A DNA stretch of 5,308 nucleotides from JACZWL01 sp046756445 (GTDB taxonomy: Bacteria > Pseudomonadota > Gammaproteobacteria > Steroidobacterales > Woeseiaceae): NCBI GenBank assembly GCA_046756445.1, contig JBHHWI010000152.1:1-5308 (forward strand), given 5' to 3'. Numbering within the stretch: the first letter of the stretch is position 1; every line of letters starts with the position of its first letter. The notes below the pieces were generated by a model. It saw only the letters and a program-made list of their open reading frames with translations, made no database searches and had not been told where the DNA came from. Below, in pieces: positions 1 to 5,308 of this stretch. Both the position numbers and the translations under genes were made by a program.

Positions 1-2
1 TA

Positions 3-22
3 TCCATACTACTGTATAGGTG
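3..22. promoter_or_regulatory. Possible operator/promoter upstream of the winged-helix gene
   Basis: Just upstream of the regulator start there is an AT-rich stretch with imperfect dyad symmetry: ATAC-TACT-GTAT (7-18), and an overlapping CTA-N5-TAG (9-19). Small winged-helix regulators commonly repress themselves through a short palindrome at this place. The symmetry is short, the window begins only 33 bp before the gene, and no -35 box can be placed, so this is tentative. Confidence 0.25.
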
Positions 23-33
23 GGTCTGCGCCG

Positions 34-345
34 GTGGCGACACAAGCAACATTAGAGACCTTATTCGGCGGCAAAGCGGCAGCAAAAGTGCTCCTGTTCA
101 TCGAGAACTATGGCGAGGGATACGCCAGTTGGATAGCCAGAACATTCGAGACGCCGTTGAGCGAAGTTCAGAAGCAGCTCACGAAATTCGAACAGGCGGG
201 AATTCTTGTCAGTCGAATGGTCGGTACCAGTAGGATGTACACATGGAATTCGCGTGATCCGGCTCTCGATGGATTAAGACAAATGCTGCGAAATACCTTG
301 GATTACGGCATTCCCAAAGCAAGGCTGACAAAGTACTTTCGATAA
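34..345 (+). CDS. Small winged helix-turn-helix transcriptional regulator (ArsR-like fold)
   Basis: The 103-residue product reads as a single winged helix-turn-helix domain. A hydrophobic first helix (residues 17-25) is followed by a second helix (about 30-39, ASWIARTFET), a recognition helix (about 42-56, LSEVQKQLTKFEQAG) and a wing (ILVSRMVGTSRMYTW, 57-71). Such proteins bind DNA and are often self-regulating; in many proteobacteria they sit beside a nucleotidyltransferase gene, but none is visible here. The start is GTG at 34, placed by family alignment to the LETLFGGK region and an AGGTG at 18-22 (11-nt spacing). The frame is open to the left window edge without another start codon, so an upstream start is not excluded. 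The gene ends in TAA at 343-345, but the same frame continues as RRRPRRQGKLL, which resembles the usual family tail, so this copy may be truncated. GC is about 50%, lower than the rest of the window. The regulated target is unknown. Confidence 0.8.
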   Translation: MATQATLETLFGGKAAAKVLLFIENYGEGYASWIARTFETPLSEVQKQLTKFEQAGILVSRMVGTSRMYTWNSRDPALDGLRQMLRNTLDYGIPKARLTKYFR

Positions 346-381
346 CGGAGACGTCCAAGACGCCAAGGGAAGCTGCTGTAG
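346..381 (+). other. In-frame remnant of the regulator's Arg-rich C-terminal tail, after a stop codon
   Basis: Directly after the TAA at 343-345, the same frame encodes RRRPRRQGKLL and then stops at TAG 379-381. From memory of the family, many small winged-helix proteins of this type end in a tail of the form RRRPRR-x-GK-P-L just after a Y/F-R pair, and the gene here has YFR immediately before the TAA. The simplest reading is that a sense codon (for example CAA, AAA or GAA) became TAA by one substitution, leaving a protein without its basic tail. Stop readthrough or a sequencing error would also fit. No ribosome binding site suggests separate translation. Confidence 0.6.
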
Positions 382-547
382 ATGGCCAGTATCACTCGCG
401 ATTCAACTCTAATCCATAGATTGGGATGCAATAAGAATGGCACGGAATGGAAGCTGAACCGGTTGACGAGTACTAGCGGTTTCGAGCCGCAGTGAAGTCG
501 CGGAAAAAGGCAAAGCAACAACGCATTCGGTCTTGACTTTGATGGCT

Positions 548-1798
548 TTACGCACCCTGTGAGCGCTGCACTTCTATGACGCCGGTGTCGACCTTCTCGA
601 GCGTCCACCGGTCAGTCTTGCTCATTTCTACGTGGCCTCCGAACCGGGCGCATTCCCTGTCCATGGTTGCCCTGAGCCATTGAGCGTCCTCGCTCGAAGG
701 ACGATTTAATCTGAATCGCCTGATCTGGAAGGGCAGCATCTCGAGCCGCACGAGCCGCCCCGACCCGGAGTGAATGGTGACCAGGTACATCAGCACCAGG
801 TCGTCGCGATAGGCCTCGTACCCGCTGATCCCCTCGTAGTCGTTCAGGAAATCGCCGCAGCCATAGAGAACCGGCCTGTCATTGTAGATCTCGATACCCT
901 TGGGATGGTGAGAGGAATGCCCGTGGATCACATCGACGCCGGCCTGATCGATGAGTTGATGTGCGAAGTCTTTTTGGCGCTGGGGAACCTCGTAACCCCA
1001 GTTGCCGCCCCAGTGAATCGATGCGACGACGATGTCCCGCTCTCCTCTCGCTCGCCGGATCCGGGCCGCAAGTCGCCGAACAGTGTCCTGTGACAAATCC
1101 GGAAGAAAGCTGACACCCGCGCGCGAGGTCGTCGCGGCCCAATCGCGCGGCACGCCGCTGGTCGGCGATGCGTAGGCAAATACGAGCACGCGGCCCTTAT
1201 CGCTCACATCGATCACCGCCGGCGCCTGCGCCTCGAGTAGGTTTCTGCCCGCACCGGCGCAGTTGATGCTTACCTGACTCAACGTGGACAAGGTCTCGTC
1301 AAGTCCGGCATAACCCCAGTCGAGCACGTGGTTGTTCGCGATCACGCAACAATCGATCTTTGCGGCTTTGAGACACAGCGCGTTCTCCGGATGCATGCGG
1401 TAGTTGATGCCTTTGCCTTTCCAGTAGTCGTTGCTGACCGTCACGGCTGTCTCCAGGTTGATGATCCTGACATCCGGCATCGCGTTCTCCAGCGCCGCGA
1501 GGGCGTCTCCCCACGGATAGGAGAAACCCACCCGCTCCGGGAATGGGCCGTTGGCTGCCTGCGCAATCTCCACGTATCGGGTGGCACTTGTTGCATAGGT
1601 TTCGTAGAGGCGGGGATCCGAGGGTCTGGGCAATACCTGATCGATACCCCTGCCGGTCATCACGTCGCCACTCAGGAACAGGGTAATCAGATCCGATGCG
1701 CCCGGCGGAATCACATCTGCGCTTCCCCTGGTCGATCCCGAGGTCGAGATCAGCAGGAGGATTTTGCCCTGGTCGAGGAGGAATTTTCGACGGTTCAC
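548..1798 (-). CDS. CapA/PgsA family protein (PGA_cap, metallophosphatase fold), probably exported
   Basis: The 416-residue protein carries the motif series of the CapA/PgsA family (PF09587), built on a calcineurin-like metallophosphatase fold: GDVMTGRG (44-51), INLETAVT (113-120), NNHVLDWG (155-162), SIHWGGNWGYE (260-270), HGHSSHHPKGIEIY (292-305) and YGCGDFLND (312-320). The Asp, Asn and His residues at these places match the usual metal-binding positions. Family members act in poly-gamma-glutamate or capsule synthesis, but many are orphans like this one, with no pgsB/pgsC genes nearby. The N-terminus NRRKFLL followed by a short hydrophobic stretch (12-18) resembles a twin-arginine signal, so export to the periplasm is plausible. 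The start is GTG at 1796-1798, the first start codon possible in this frame because a TAG lies 11 codons upstream. There is no good ribosome binding site, but the upstream gene stops 4 nt before it, suggesting translational coupling. Length is normal for the family. The family call is firm; the substrate is unknown. Confidence 0.9.
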   Translation of the reverse strand: MNRRKFLLDQGKILLLISTSGSTRGSADVIPPGASDLITLFLSGDVMTGRGIDQVLPRPSDPRLYETYATSATRYVEIAQAANGPFPERVGFSYPWGDALAALENAMPDVRIINLETAVTVSNDYWKGKGINYRMHPENALCLKAAKIDCCVIANNHVLDWGYAGLDETLSTLSQVSINCAGAGRNLLEAQAPAVIDVSDKGRVLVFAYASPTSGVPRDWAATTSRAGVSFLPDLSQDTVRRLAARIRRARGERDIVVASIHWGGNWGYEVPQRQKDFAHQLIDQAGVDVIHGHSSHHPKGIEIYNDRPVLYGCGDFLNDYEGISGYEAYRDDLVLMYLVTIHSGSGRLVRLEMLPFQIRRFRLNRPSSEDAQWLRATMDRECARFGGHVEMSKTDRWTLEKVDTGVIEVQRSQGA

Positions 1799-1802
1799 TG
1801 TA

Positions 1803-2183
1803 TCAACACGTTGAGTGAAACAGGCCTCCTACCGCCTCACCCTGCGCGGCGAGCTGGTTGTAAATTTGTGCTGCCTTCTTTGTCTCCGCGACGTGCAAGT
1901 CCATGCCCTTCGCCTCGAGCAGATCGACGGTCTCCGGGCAGGTGTGCAGCCGCAGTAACATGCCCCGTGACAGCACGATTGCCTGACAACCATGGTCGAG
2001 CAGTTCCGCGACATCGGCCGGCTGAATACCGGGTACATGGTGCGTCCCTGTCTCCCGCCAATCCCATTCTCTGCCGCCGCCCGGCCAGAGCTTGAAGTCC
2101 TTGCCGGTGCCAACACCATCGATCGCCATCCGTCCCCAGGACAGCTCGGCGATACGCGGGGATACGACTTCTTGCCCGGACAT
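1803..2183 (-). CDS. Mth938-like (DUF498/AAMDC family) protein
   Basis: The 126-residue product matches the small single-domain Mth938-like family (PF04430, related to human AAMDC and NDUFAF3). Visible landmarks are SPRIAELSWGRMAIDG (8-23), the conserved WPGGGREWDWRETGTHHVPG core (33-52), a strand-helix unit around QAIVLSRGMLLRLH (67-80), and the C-terminal VGGLFHSTC (118-126). The biochemical role of bacterial members is unknown; the fold is a compact three-layer one with a possible ligand pocket. I chose the ATG at 2181-2183, which follows the TAA of the upstream gene by one nucleotide; a TTG at 2193-2195 would add four residues. Neither has a strong ribosome binding site, so translation probably depends on coupling to the gene before it. 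The gene ends 4 nt before the CapA-like gene. Family assignment is confident; function is not. Confidence 0.88.
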   Translation of the reverse strand: MSGQEVVSPRIAELSWGRMAIDGVGTGKDFKLWPGGGREWDWRETGTHHVPGIQPADVAELLDHGCQAIVLSRGMLLRLHTCPETVDLLEAKGMDLHVAETKKAAQIYNQLAAQGEAVGGLFHSTC

Positions 2184-2184
2184 C

Positions 2185-2928
2185 TTATTCAGCAATCAAG
2201 TGACTCACGAGGTCCACCAGCCTGTCGTAATGGCTGCCGGGCCAGTACAGCCGCCCGCAACCCGCGCAGCTCGACACCCGGTCGAACCGGCCGCGCAGTC
2301 CAGCCGGCAGGGCGGCGCGAACCGAGGATTCGGCGACGGTTTCCAGAGTATGGTTGCATACCATGCACCTCGTGAATCCGCGCACAGCGCTCTTCAGATC
2401 GAAGGCCTGCAGCACTTCTGCGATCTGGAGACGCGGCACGGTGTTCCGCAGCCAATATCCCCGGTCTACCTCACTGCGTTTGAGCAAGCCCTTGTCACGC
2501 GTAAGGAGTATTCGCCGTTCCTCGCTGGAGATCGCCGCTATGCTCGCATCAACATATTTGCGGTCGTAGATCGCATCGAAGCCGAGCAATCGCAGGTAAC
2601 GGGCAAGCTTGCCGAGGTGCACATCCAGCACGAAGCGGGGGTCCCTCAGGGGACCGGGTCGCAGCCGCGTCAGAGGCGTGATGTCGAGGCGCTCGAACAT
2701 CGGATAAACCGCGACCCGCTCGCCGCCGTTCAGCAGGTAATCGAAGCCCACCGATTTGTCGTCAATCAGAATCAGATCGACCTCCGGGTGCGGCACGCCG
2801 ATCGCCTCGATGGTGTCCTTCACCGAGGGTGTGCCCTTGAAGACATAGTCAAAGGCCACCTTGCGCCGCGTCGGCGCAAGAAAGTCATTCAGCTCCTCGT
2901 AAAACCGGAACGTGGCGCTCTGTCGCAG
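2185..2928 (-). CDS. Mut7-C ubiquitin-like/RNase domain protein, probable CTG start
   Basis: The N-terminus is a ubiquitin-like Mut7-C_ub domain: RFYEELNDFL, FKGTPSVKDTIEAIGVPHPEVDLILIDD, VGFDYLLNGGERVAVYP (about residues 8-76). The C-terminal Mut7-C RNase domain (PF01927, PIN-like) spans about 97-247. It has candidate acidic catalytic residues D102 (LDVHLGKLARYLRLLGFD) and D145 (LLTRDKGLLKR), and a zinc ribbon made by CMVC (188-191) and CAGC (221-224). It is inferred to be a cytoplasmic RNase-like protein; its RNA target is unknown. The start is the odd part. A GTG at 2857-2859 is in frame but would cut off the conserved RFYEELND strand, and no ATG, GTG or TTG lies upstream in this frame. 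A CTG at 2926-2928 sits 7 nt after GAGGT and gives 247 residues. The alternative is a frameshift after the out-of-frame ATG at 2931-2933. The stop TAA is one nucleotide before the next gene's ATG. Confidence 0.88.
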   Translation of the reverse strand: MRQSATFRFYEELNDFLAPTRRKVAFDYVFKGTPSVKDTIEAIGVPHPEVDLILIDDKSVGFDYLLNGGERVAVYPMFERLDITPLTRLRPGPLRDPRFVLDVHLGKLARYLRLLGFDAIYDRKYVDASIAAISSEERRILLTRDKGLLKRSEVDRGYWLRNTVPRLQIAEVLQAFDLKSAVRGFTRCMVCNHTLETVAESSVRAALPAGLRGRFDRVSSCAGCGRLYWPGSHYDRLVDLVSHLIAE

Positions 2929-2935
2929 GGCATCT

Positions 2936-2940
2936 ACCTC
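2936..2940 (-). promoter_or_regulatory. Ribosome binding site that supports the CTG start
   Basis: The minus strand reads GAGGT here, a good match to the anti-Shine-Dalgarno sequence. It is 7 nt before the in-frame CTG at 2926-2928, the usual spacing. The only nearby ATG (2931-2933) is 2 nt away, too close, and is in the wrong frame for the Mut7-C protein. Confidence 0.5.
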
Positions 2941-2957
2941 GCATTCCGCTTGAGCTA

Positions 2958-2963
2958 AGTATA
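2958..2963 (-). promoter_or_regulatory. Candidate -10 box for the Mut7-C/Mth938/CapA transcription unit
   Basis: The minus strand reads TATACT, five of six bases of the sigma-70 -10 consensus, about 30 nt before the proposed CTG start. There is no recognisable -35 hexamer at 16-18 nt spacing; that place is occupied by the GC-rich palindrome at 2971-2992. The promoter may be weak or activator-dependent, or the match may be chance in this short AT-richer patch. Confidence 0.35.
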
Positions 2964-2970
2964 GCCGGTC

Positions 2971-2992
2971 ATGCGGGGTCGCGACCCGGCAT
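2971..2992. repeat. 22-bp near-perfect palindrome (operator or hairpin)
   Basis: The two 11-base halves, centred between 2981 and 2982, are complementary at 10 of 11 positions; the one mismatch pairs 2975 with 2988. The core GGGTCGCGACCC (2976-2987) is perfect, with arms ATGC/GCAT outside. It lies in the 91-bp gap between the second mttB-like gene and the Mut7-C gene. No T-rich tract follows on either strand, so it is not a standard intrinsic terminator. It could be a regulator binding site, since it covers the expected -35 position for the -10-like box, or one copy of a dispersed palindromic repeat. Confidence 0.6.
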
Positions 2993-3019
2993 CCCCGTCG
3001 TCTCGCCCGGGTGGTTGCC

Positions 3020-4585
3020 CTATGTGGCGCGCCGCCGCCGGCCCGCCCGGGCGCGCCGGCCGGGCGTCGCTTTGGTGGCTTTGTTGTCAGGCAACGGCGG
3101 CAGTTCCGGCAGCTCCTGCTGCCGCTCGAGGCCGCTCAACACGAGCTTGCGCATCTCGGCGTCAATTGCAGCGTCGGTTTCAATCGGCGTGTAGTTTGCC
3201 AGTCGCACATCGACCTCCTGACACGCCCGTTCATAGAGCGGCACCGATCCTCTTTTTTCCCAGGCTTCCCGGTTCTCGCGGTCGATGACCGGATCGGTCA
3301 GATACAGCTCCTGCGGCCAGTGCTTCAGCGTATGCGCCGCCGTAATCAGGTGATCGTCATTCAGCAGCCGTTCGACGAGGTCTGATGCCGGCAGGTCGTC
3401 GAGCGGCTCCATCTCACGCACGAAGTGCAGGGCCTGACCGCAGACTTCATTATCGAACACGAGCTTGGGCAAGCTGAAGGTCAGCACGAAATCCAGCATC
3501 CCCGGCCCCGAAACGGAATTCACGCCCGCGATGGCGGCGAGCAGCGCGCTGCTGAACGTTTCTCCGCCCGCCTGGGCATCGACAAACTTTGCGTCGCTCA
3601 GTGCCATGTAGGCCTGCGTCGGCAGCCCGAGCGATTTCGCCACGGCAACATAGGCGACATTCAGATGCTGGGCCTCGATGGCGGCCATCGGCGAGCTTGC
3701 CGCCTTCATGTGGAAGGTAGCGGGCGCGCCGCCGAACAATACCGGCGCGCCGGGCCTGACGATCTGCGCCATCGTCAGCCCGGTCAGGACGTCCACGCAA
3801 TGGAAGACCAGCGACCCGACCAGGGTCACGGGCGCGATCAGCCCCATCAGCGTCACCGGCACGATTTCCACGGGAATGCCGGCCTCGACGCAGTCCAGGA
3901 GGTTCTGGCAGGAGTCCTCGCCGTAGCGGAAGTTGCCGGTTGCGGTGATCGTGAAAATCGACAGCGGCTTGTCGATCAGCTCCGCGCGGTCGCCGCGGAA
4001 CAACTGCATCATCTCGACCATGCGAGGGATGCCGTGTACGGAGAACGCGCCCGACACGACGGGCTTTTTCGATGAGATCAAGGCCATGTAAAGCCGCCAG
4101 GCGTCGGAGACCTGCGACTCGATATCCTTGTTGGTCGAAAACGCGGTTGCGAGATACGCGATGTGTTCCAGCCCGTCGCAGAGCCGCGCGAATTCGATGA
4201 AGTCGGTCGAATCTGCCAGCCGGGTCTCGCCCGAGCGGTGATCGAGAATCTTGAGTCCGCTCGAGCCGGGCACGTAATGCACGTTGTATCCGCCGAGCTC
4301 GGCATGGGGTTCGCCGTCGCGGTCGTAAAGCGTGAACGATCCCGGCGCGCTCGAGATTGCGTCGTCGACGACCTCTGCAGGGAACAAGACTCTGGTGCCG
4401 CTTCGGTCGGTCCCGAGCCCGCGATCGATCAACCGCCGGCGAAGGTTTTCACCGCGAATCTCCATCCCGGTTTGGGCCATGACTCGCTTCGCTTCATCGA
4501 GGACCTTGCCGATGAGCTCGTCCGTCAGGATATTCAGGGTCGGTCGCATGCGGTTCGCCTGTCGCAAAATCCGGCCGGCGTTCAC
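3020..4585 (-). CDS. Trimethylamine methyltransferase (MttB) family protein, non-pyrrolysine type
   Basis: The 521-residue product is a full-length MttB-superfamily protein (PF06253, COG5598), a TIM-barrel methyltransferase that moves a methyl group from a methylamine- or betaine-type substrate to a corrinoid protein. Landmarks: the N-terminal region starting MRPTLNILTDE (13-23), HYVPGSSGLKILD (103-115), STDFIEFARLCDGLEHI (126-142), the barrel around EIVPVTLMGLIAPVTLVGSLV (240-260), IVRPGAPVLFGG (275-286), ALSDAKFVDAQAGGE (328-342) and PKLVFDNEVCG (373-383). No in-frame TAG interrupts the gene, so it is not a pyrrolysine enzyme. Glycine betaine, proline betaine, carnitine and gamma-butyrobetaine are known substrates of such relatives, but the substrate here cannot be read. 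The GTG start (4583-4585) overlaps the TGA of the preceding paralogue as GTGA; an ATG 12 codons in is an alternative. The last 15 residues form an unusual Arg/Ala tail (TPGRRARAGRRRRAT). No corrinoid-protein gene is in view. Confidence 0.92.
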   Translation of the reverse strand: MNAGRILRQANRMRPTLNILTDELIGKVLDEAKRVMAQTGMEIRGENLRRRLIDRGLGTDRSGTRVLFPAEVVDDAISSAPGSFTLYDRDGEPHAELGGYNVHYVPGSSGLKILDHRSGETRLADSTDFIEFARLCDGLEHIAYLATAFSTNKDIESQVSDAWRLYMALISSKKPVVSGAFSVHGIPRMVEMMQLFRGDRAELIDKPLSIFTITATGNFRYGEDSCQNLLDCVEAGIPVEIVPVTLMGLIAPVTLVGSLVFHCVDVLTGLTMAQIVRPGAPVLFGGAPATFHMKAASSPMAAIEAQHLNVAYVAVAKSLGLPTQAYMALSDAKFVDAQAGGETFSSALLAAIAGVNSVSGPGMLDFVLTFSLPKLVFDNEVCGQALHFVREMEPLDDLPASDLVERLLNDDHLITAAHTLKHWPQELYLTDPVIDRENREAWEKRGSVPLYERACQEVDVRLANYTPIETDAAIDAEMRKLVLSGLERQQELPELPPLPDNKATKATPGRRARAGRRRRAT

Positions 4586-5308
4586 CAGCGTCGGTTGCCG
4601 GGTCGCATATCATCCGCACGCAGCCGGATAGGAAAGCGTTCGCGGATTCTTTTGTCAGCCGCGGGATCGATGTATTCGGGATAGTAGTCCGCCAGCATTT
4701 CTCCAACCCTCTCGTGCGCCTGTTCATACAAGGTCTTGCTGCCCAGCTCTTCCCAGGCACCCGGCGCCAGCCGGTCAGCAAGTTCCGGGTAAAGGTATTC
4801 ACTGTGCATCAACTCCAGCGTCTGCTTGTTTCCAAGGAAATGGCCACTGCCGAATACGGCTTCCTCGATGACTTCATACGAACAGGTCTCTTCGGTCACC
4901 TCGATAGCGCGCAGTACTCGCTGGACGTTTCCAATCATGTCGTTGTCGATGATCATACCCTCGAAGGACTGGCCTAAAAGGCTGGCCACGGTCCCGGGAT
5001 ACGCAGCCACCAGATTCGCGCCGGCAAGGGCGGCCGTCGCGGTCGTTATCGCTTTCTCGTAGCCGGCTTGCACGTCCATTGTTTTGGAATCCGTCATGCC
5101 GGTGCCGACGCTGGTCGTGAGCCCGAAGTGGTTGCAGAGTTGCACGGTCGCTGCAGTGATCAGAGCTTCTTCGCCGCTGCCGCCGGAGAAGGCGCCGGTC
5201 CGCAAATCGGAGATAAAAGGCCACATGCCGAAATTGATGGCAGATCCCGGCCGGACGAGATTGACGATTGCAAGGCAGGCCAGGGTCTCGGCAAAGCACT
5301 GCACCAGA
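4582..5308 (-). CDS. Trimethylamine methyltransferase (MttB) family protein, 5' end beyond the window
   Basis: About 241 C-terminal residues of a second MttB-superfamily methyltransferase are present; the frame is open through the right edge, so the true start and the N-terminal half lie outside. Numbering from the first visible methionine-like codon, landmarks are LVRPGSAINFGMWPF (16-30), RTGAFSGGSGEEAL (35-48), GTGMTDSKTMDVQAGYEKA (67-85), IIDNDMIGNVQRVLRAIEVTEET (117-139), GHFLGNKQTLELMHSEYLYPEL (153-174) and YYPEYIDPAADKRIRERFPI (206-225). These are characteristic of the standard non-pyrrolysine group, and the visible part has no in-frame TAG. It should transfer a methyl group from a quaternary or tertiary amine to a corrinoid protein. 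It ends in TGA overlapping the GTG start of the next gene, so the two are probably co-translated. The two paralogues share the barrel layout (VRPG, TDSK/SDAK, DAQAG/DVQAG) but differ widely elsewhere. Confidence 0.92.
   Translation of the reverse strand, partial: LVQCFAETLACLAIVNLVRPGSAINFGMWPFISDLRTGAFSGGSGEEALITAATVQLCNHFGLTTSVGTGMTDSKTMDVQAGYEKAITTATAALAGANLVAAYPGTVASLLGQSFEGMIIDNDMIGNVQRVLRAIEVTEETCSYEVIEEAVFGSGHFLGNKQTLELMHSEYLYPELADRLAPGAWEELGSKTLYEQAHERVGEMLADYYPEYIDPAADKRIRERFPIRLRADDMRPGNRRW

Noticed and set aside
475..490. GCGG-TTTCGAG-CCGC hairpin resembling a tRNA T-arm or a terminator
   Set aside because: The loop does not match the T-loop consensus, no other tRNA arms or acceptor stem surround it, and no T-tract follows on either strand. 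The 4-bp stem is too weak for a terminator call.
382..495. Plus-strand ATG frame of 37 codons after the regulator
   Set aside because: There is no convincing ribosome binding site and no similarity I recognise; such a short frame is likely by chance.
303..608. Minus-strand open frame of 101 codons across the convergent intergenic region
   Set aside because: It overlaps the ends of two supported genes, has no ribosome binding site I can identify and no recognisable motif.
1328..2095. Plus-strand open frame of 255 codons opposite the CapA-like and Mth938-like genes
   Set aside because: It spans two well-supported minus-strand genes and their junction, with a low-complexity translation rich in Arg and Pro and no family signature.
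2092..2958. Long plus-strand open frame of 288 codons antisense to the Mut7-C gene
   Set aside because: The minus strand has clear family motifs and zinc-ribbon cysteines; the plus frame shows no recognisable domain and is expected by chance in GC-rich DNA.
3020..3022. TAG at the end of the second MttB gene as a possible pyrrolysine codon
   Set aside because: It lies after the complete domain and the basic tail, far from the active-site region where pyrrolysine occurs, and readthrough gives only a short unremarkable peptide.
3425..4075. Plus-strand open frame of 216 codons inside the second MttB gene
   Set aside because: It is a shadow of the minus-strand coding frame; the translation is rich in His, Arg, Gln and Gly with no domain.

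Overview
The window looks like a chromosomal segment from a GC-rich proteobacterium, probably an uncultured or environmental one. The protein families (MttB-like methyltransferases, Mut7-C ubiquitin/RNase, Mth938-like, CapA-like) are typical of alpha-, gamma- and deltaproteobacteria, but nothing here fixes the class. By hand count, 61-300 is about 50% GC, while sampled lines at 2581-2640, 3481-3540 and 3721-3780 are 65-75%.

Layout: the left end (1-345) carries one plus-strand gene for a small winged-helix regulator. Its frame is interrupted by TAA and then continues into what looks like the family's Arg-rich tail (346-381). About 165 bp with no supported gene follows. Everything from 548 to the right edge lies on the minus strand. 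In transcription order (right to left) it runs: the 3' part of an MttB-family methyltransferase (cut by the window edge), a second complete and divergent MttB paralogue that overlaps it by GTGA, a 91-bp gap with a 22-bp near-perfect palindrome and a -10-like box, a Mut7-C ubiquitin/RNase protein, an Mth938-like (DUF498) protein, and a CapA/PgsA-type metallophosphatase-fold protein.

How the genes may work together: the two MttB proteins probably form one translationally coupled unit that demethylates a methylamine or betaine-type compound, passing the methyl group to a corrinoid protein that is not in the window. The last three minus-strand genes are spaced by 1 and 4 nt and should be co-transcribed, either by readthrough from the mttB pair or from their own promoter in the gap. 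No known pathway links the RNase-like, Mth938-like and CapA-like proteins, so joint function is only a guess from context.

The points most worth a second look are: the in-frame stop before a conserved-looking tail in the regulator; the lack of any ATG/GTG/TTG start for the full ubiquitin-like domain of the Mut7-C protein, with a CTG placed 7 nt after a good GAGGT; and the palindrome at the expected -35 position of that gene. I see no CRISPR array, tRNA, rRNA, transposase or insertion sequence.
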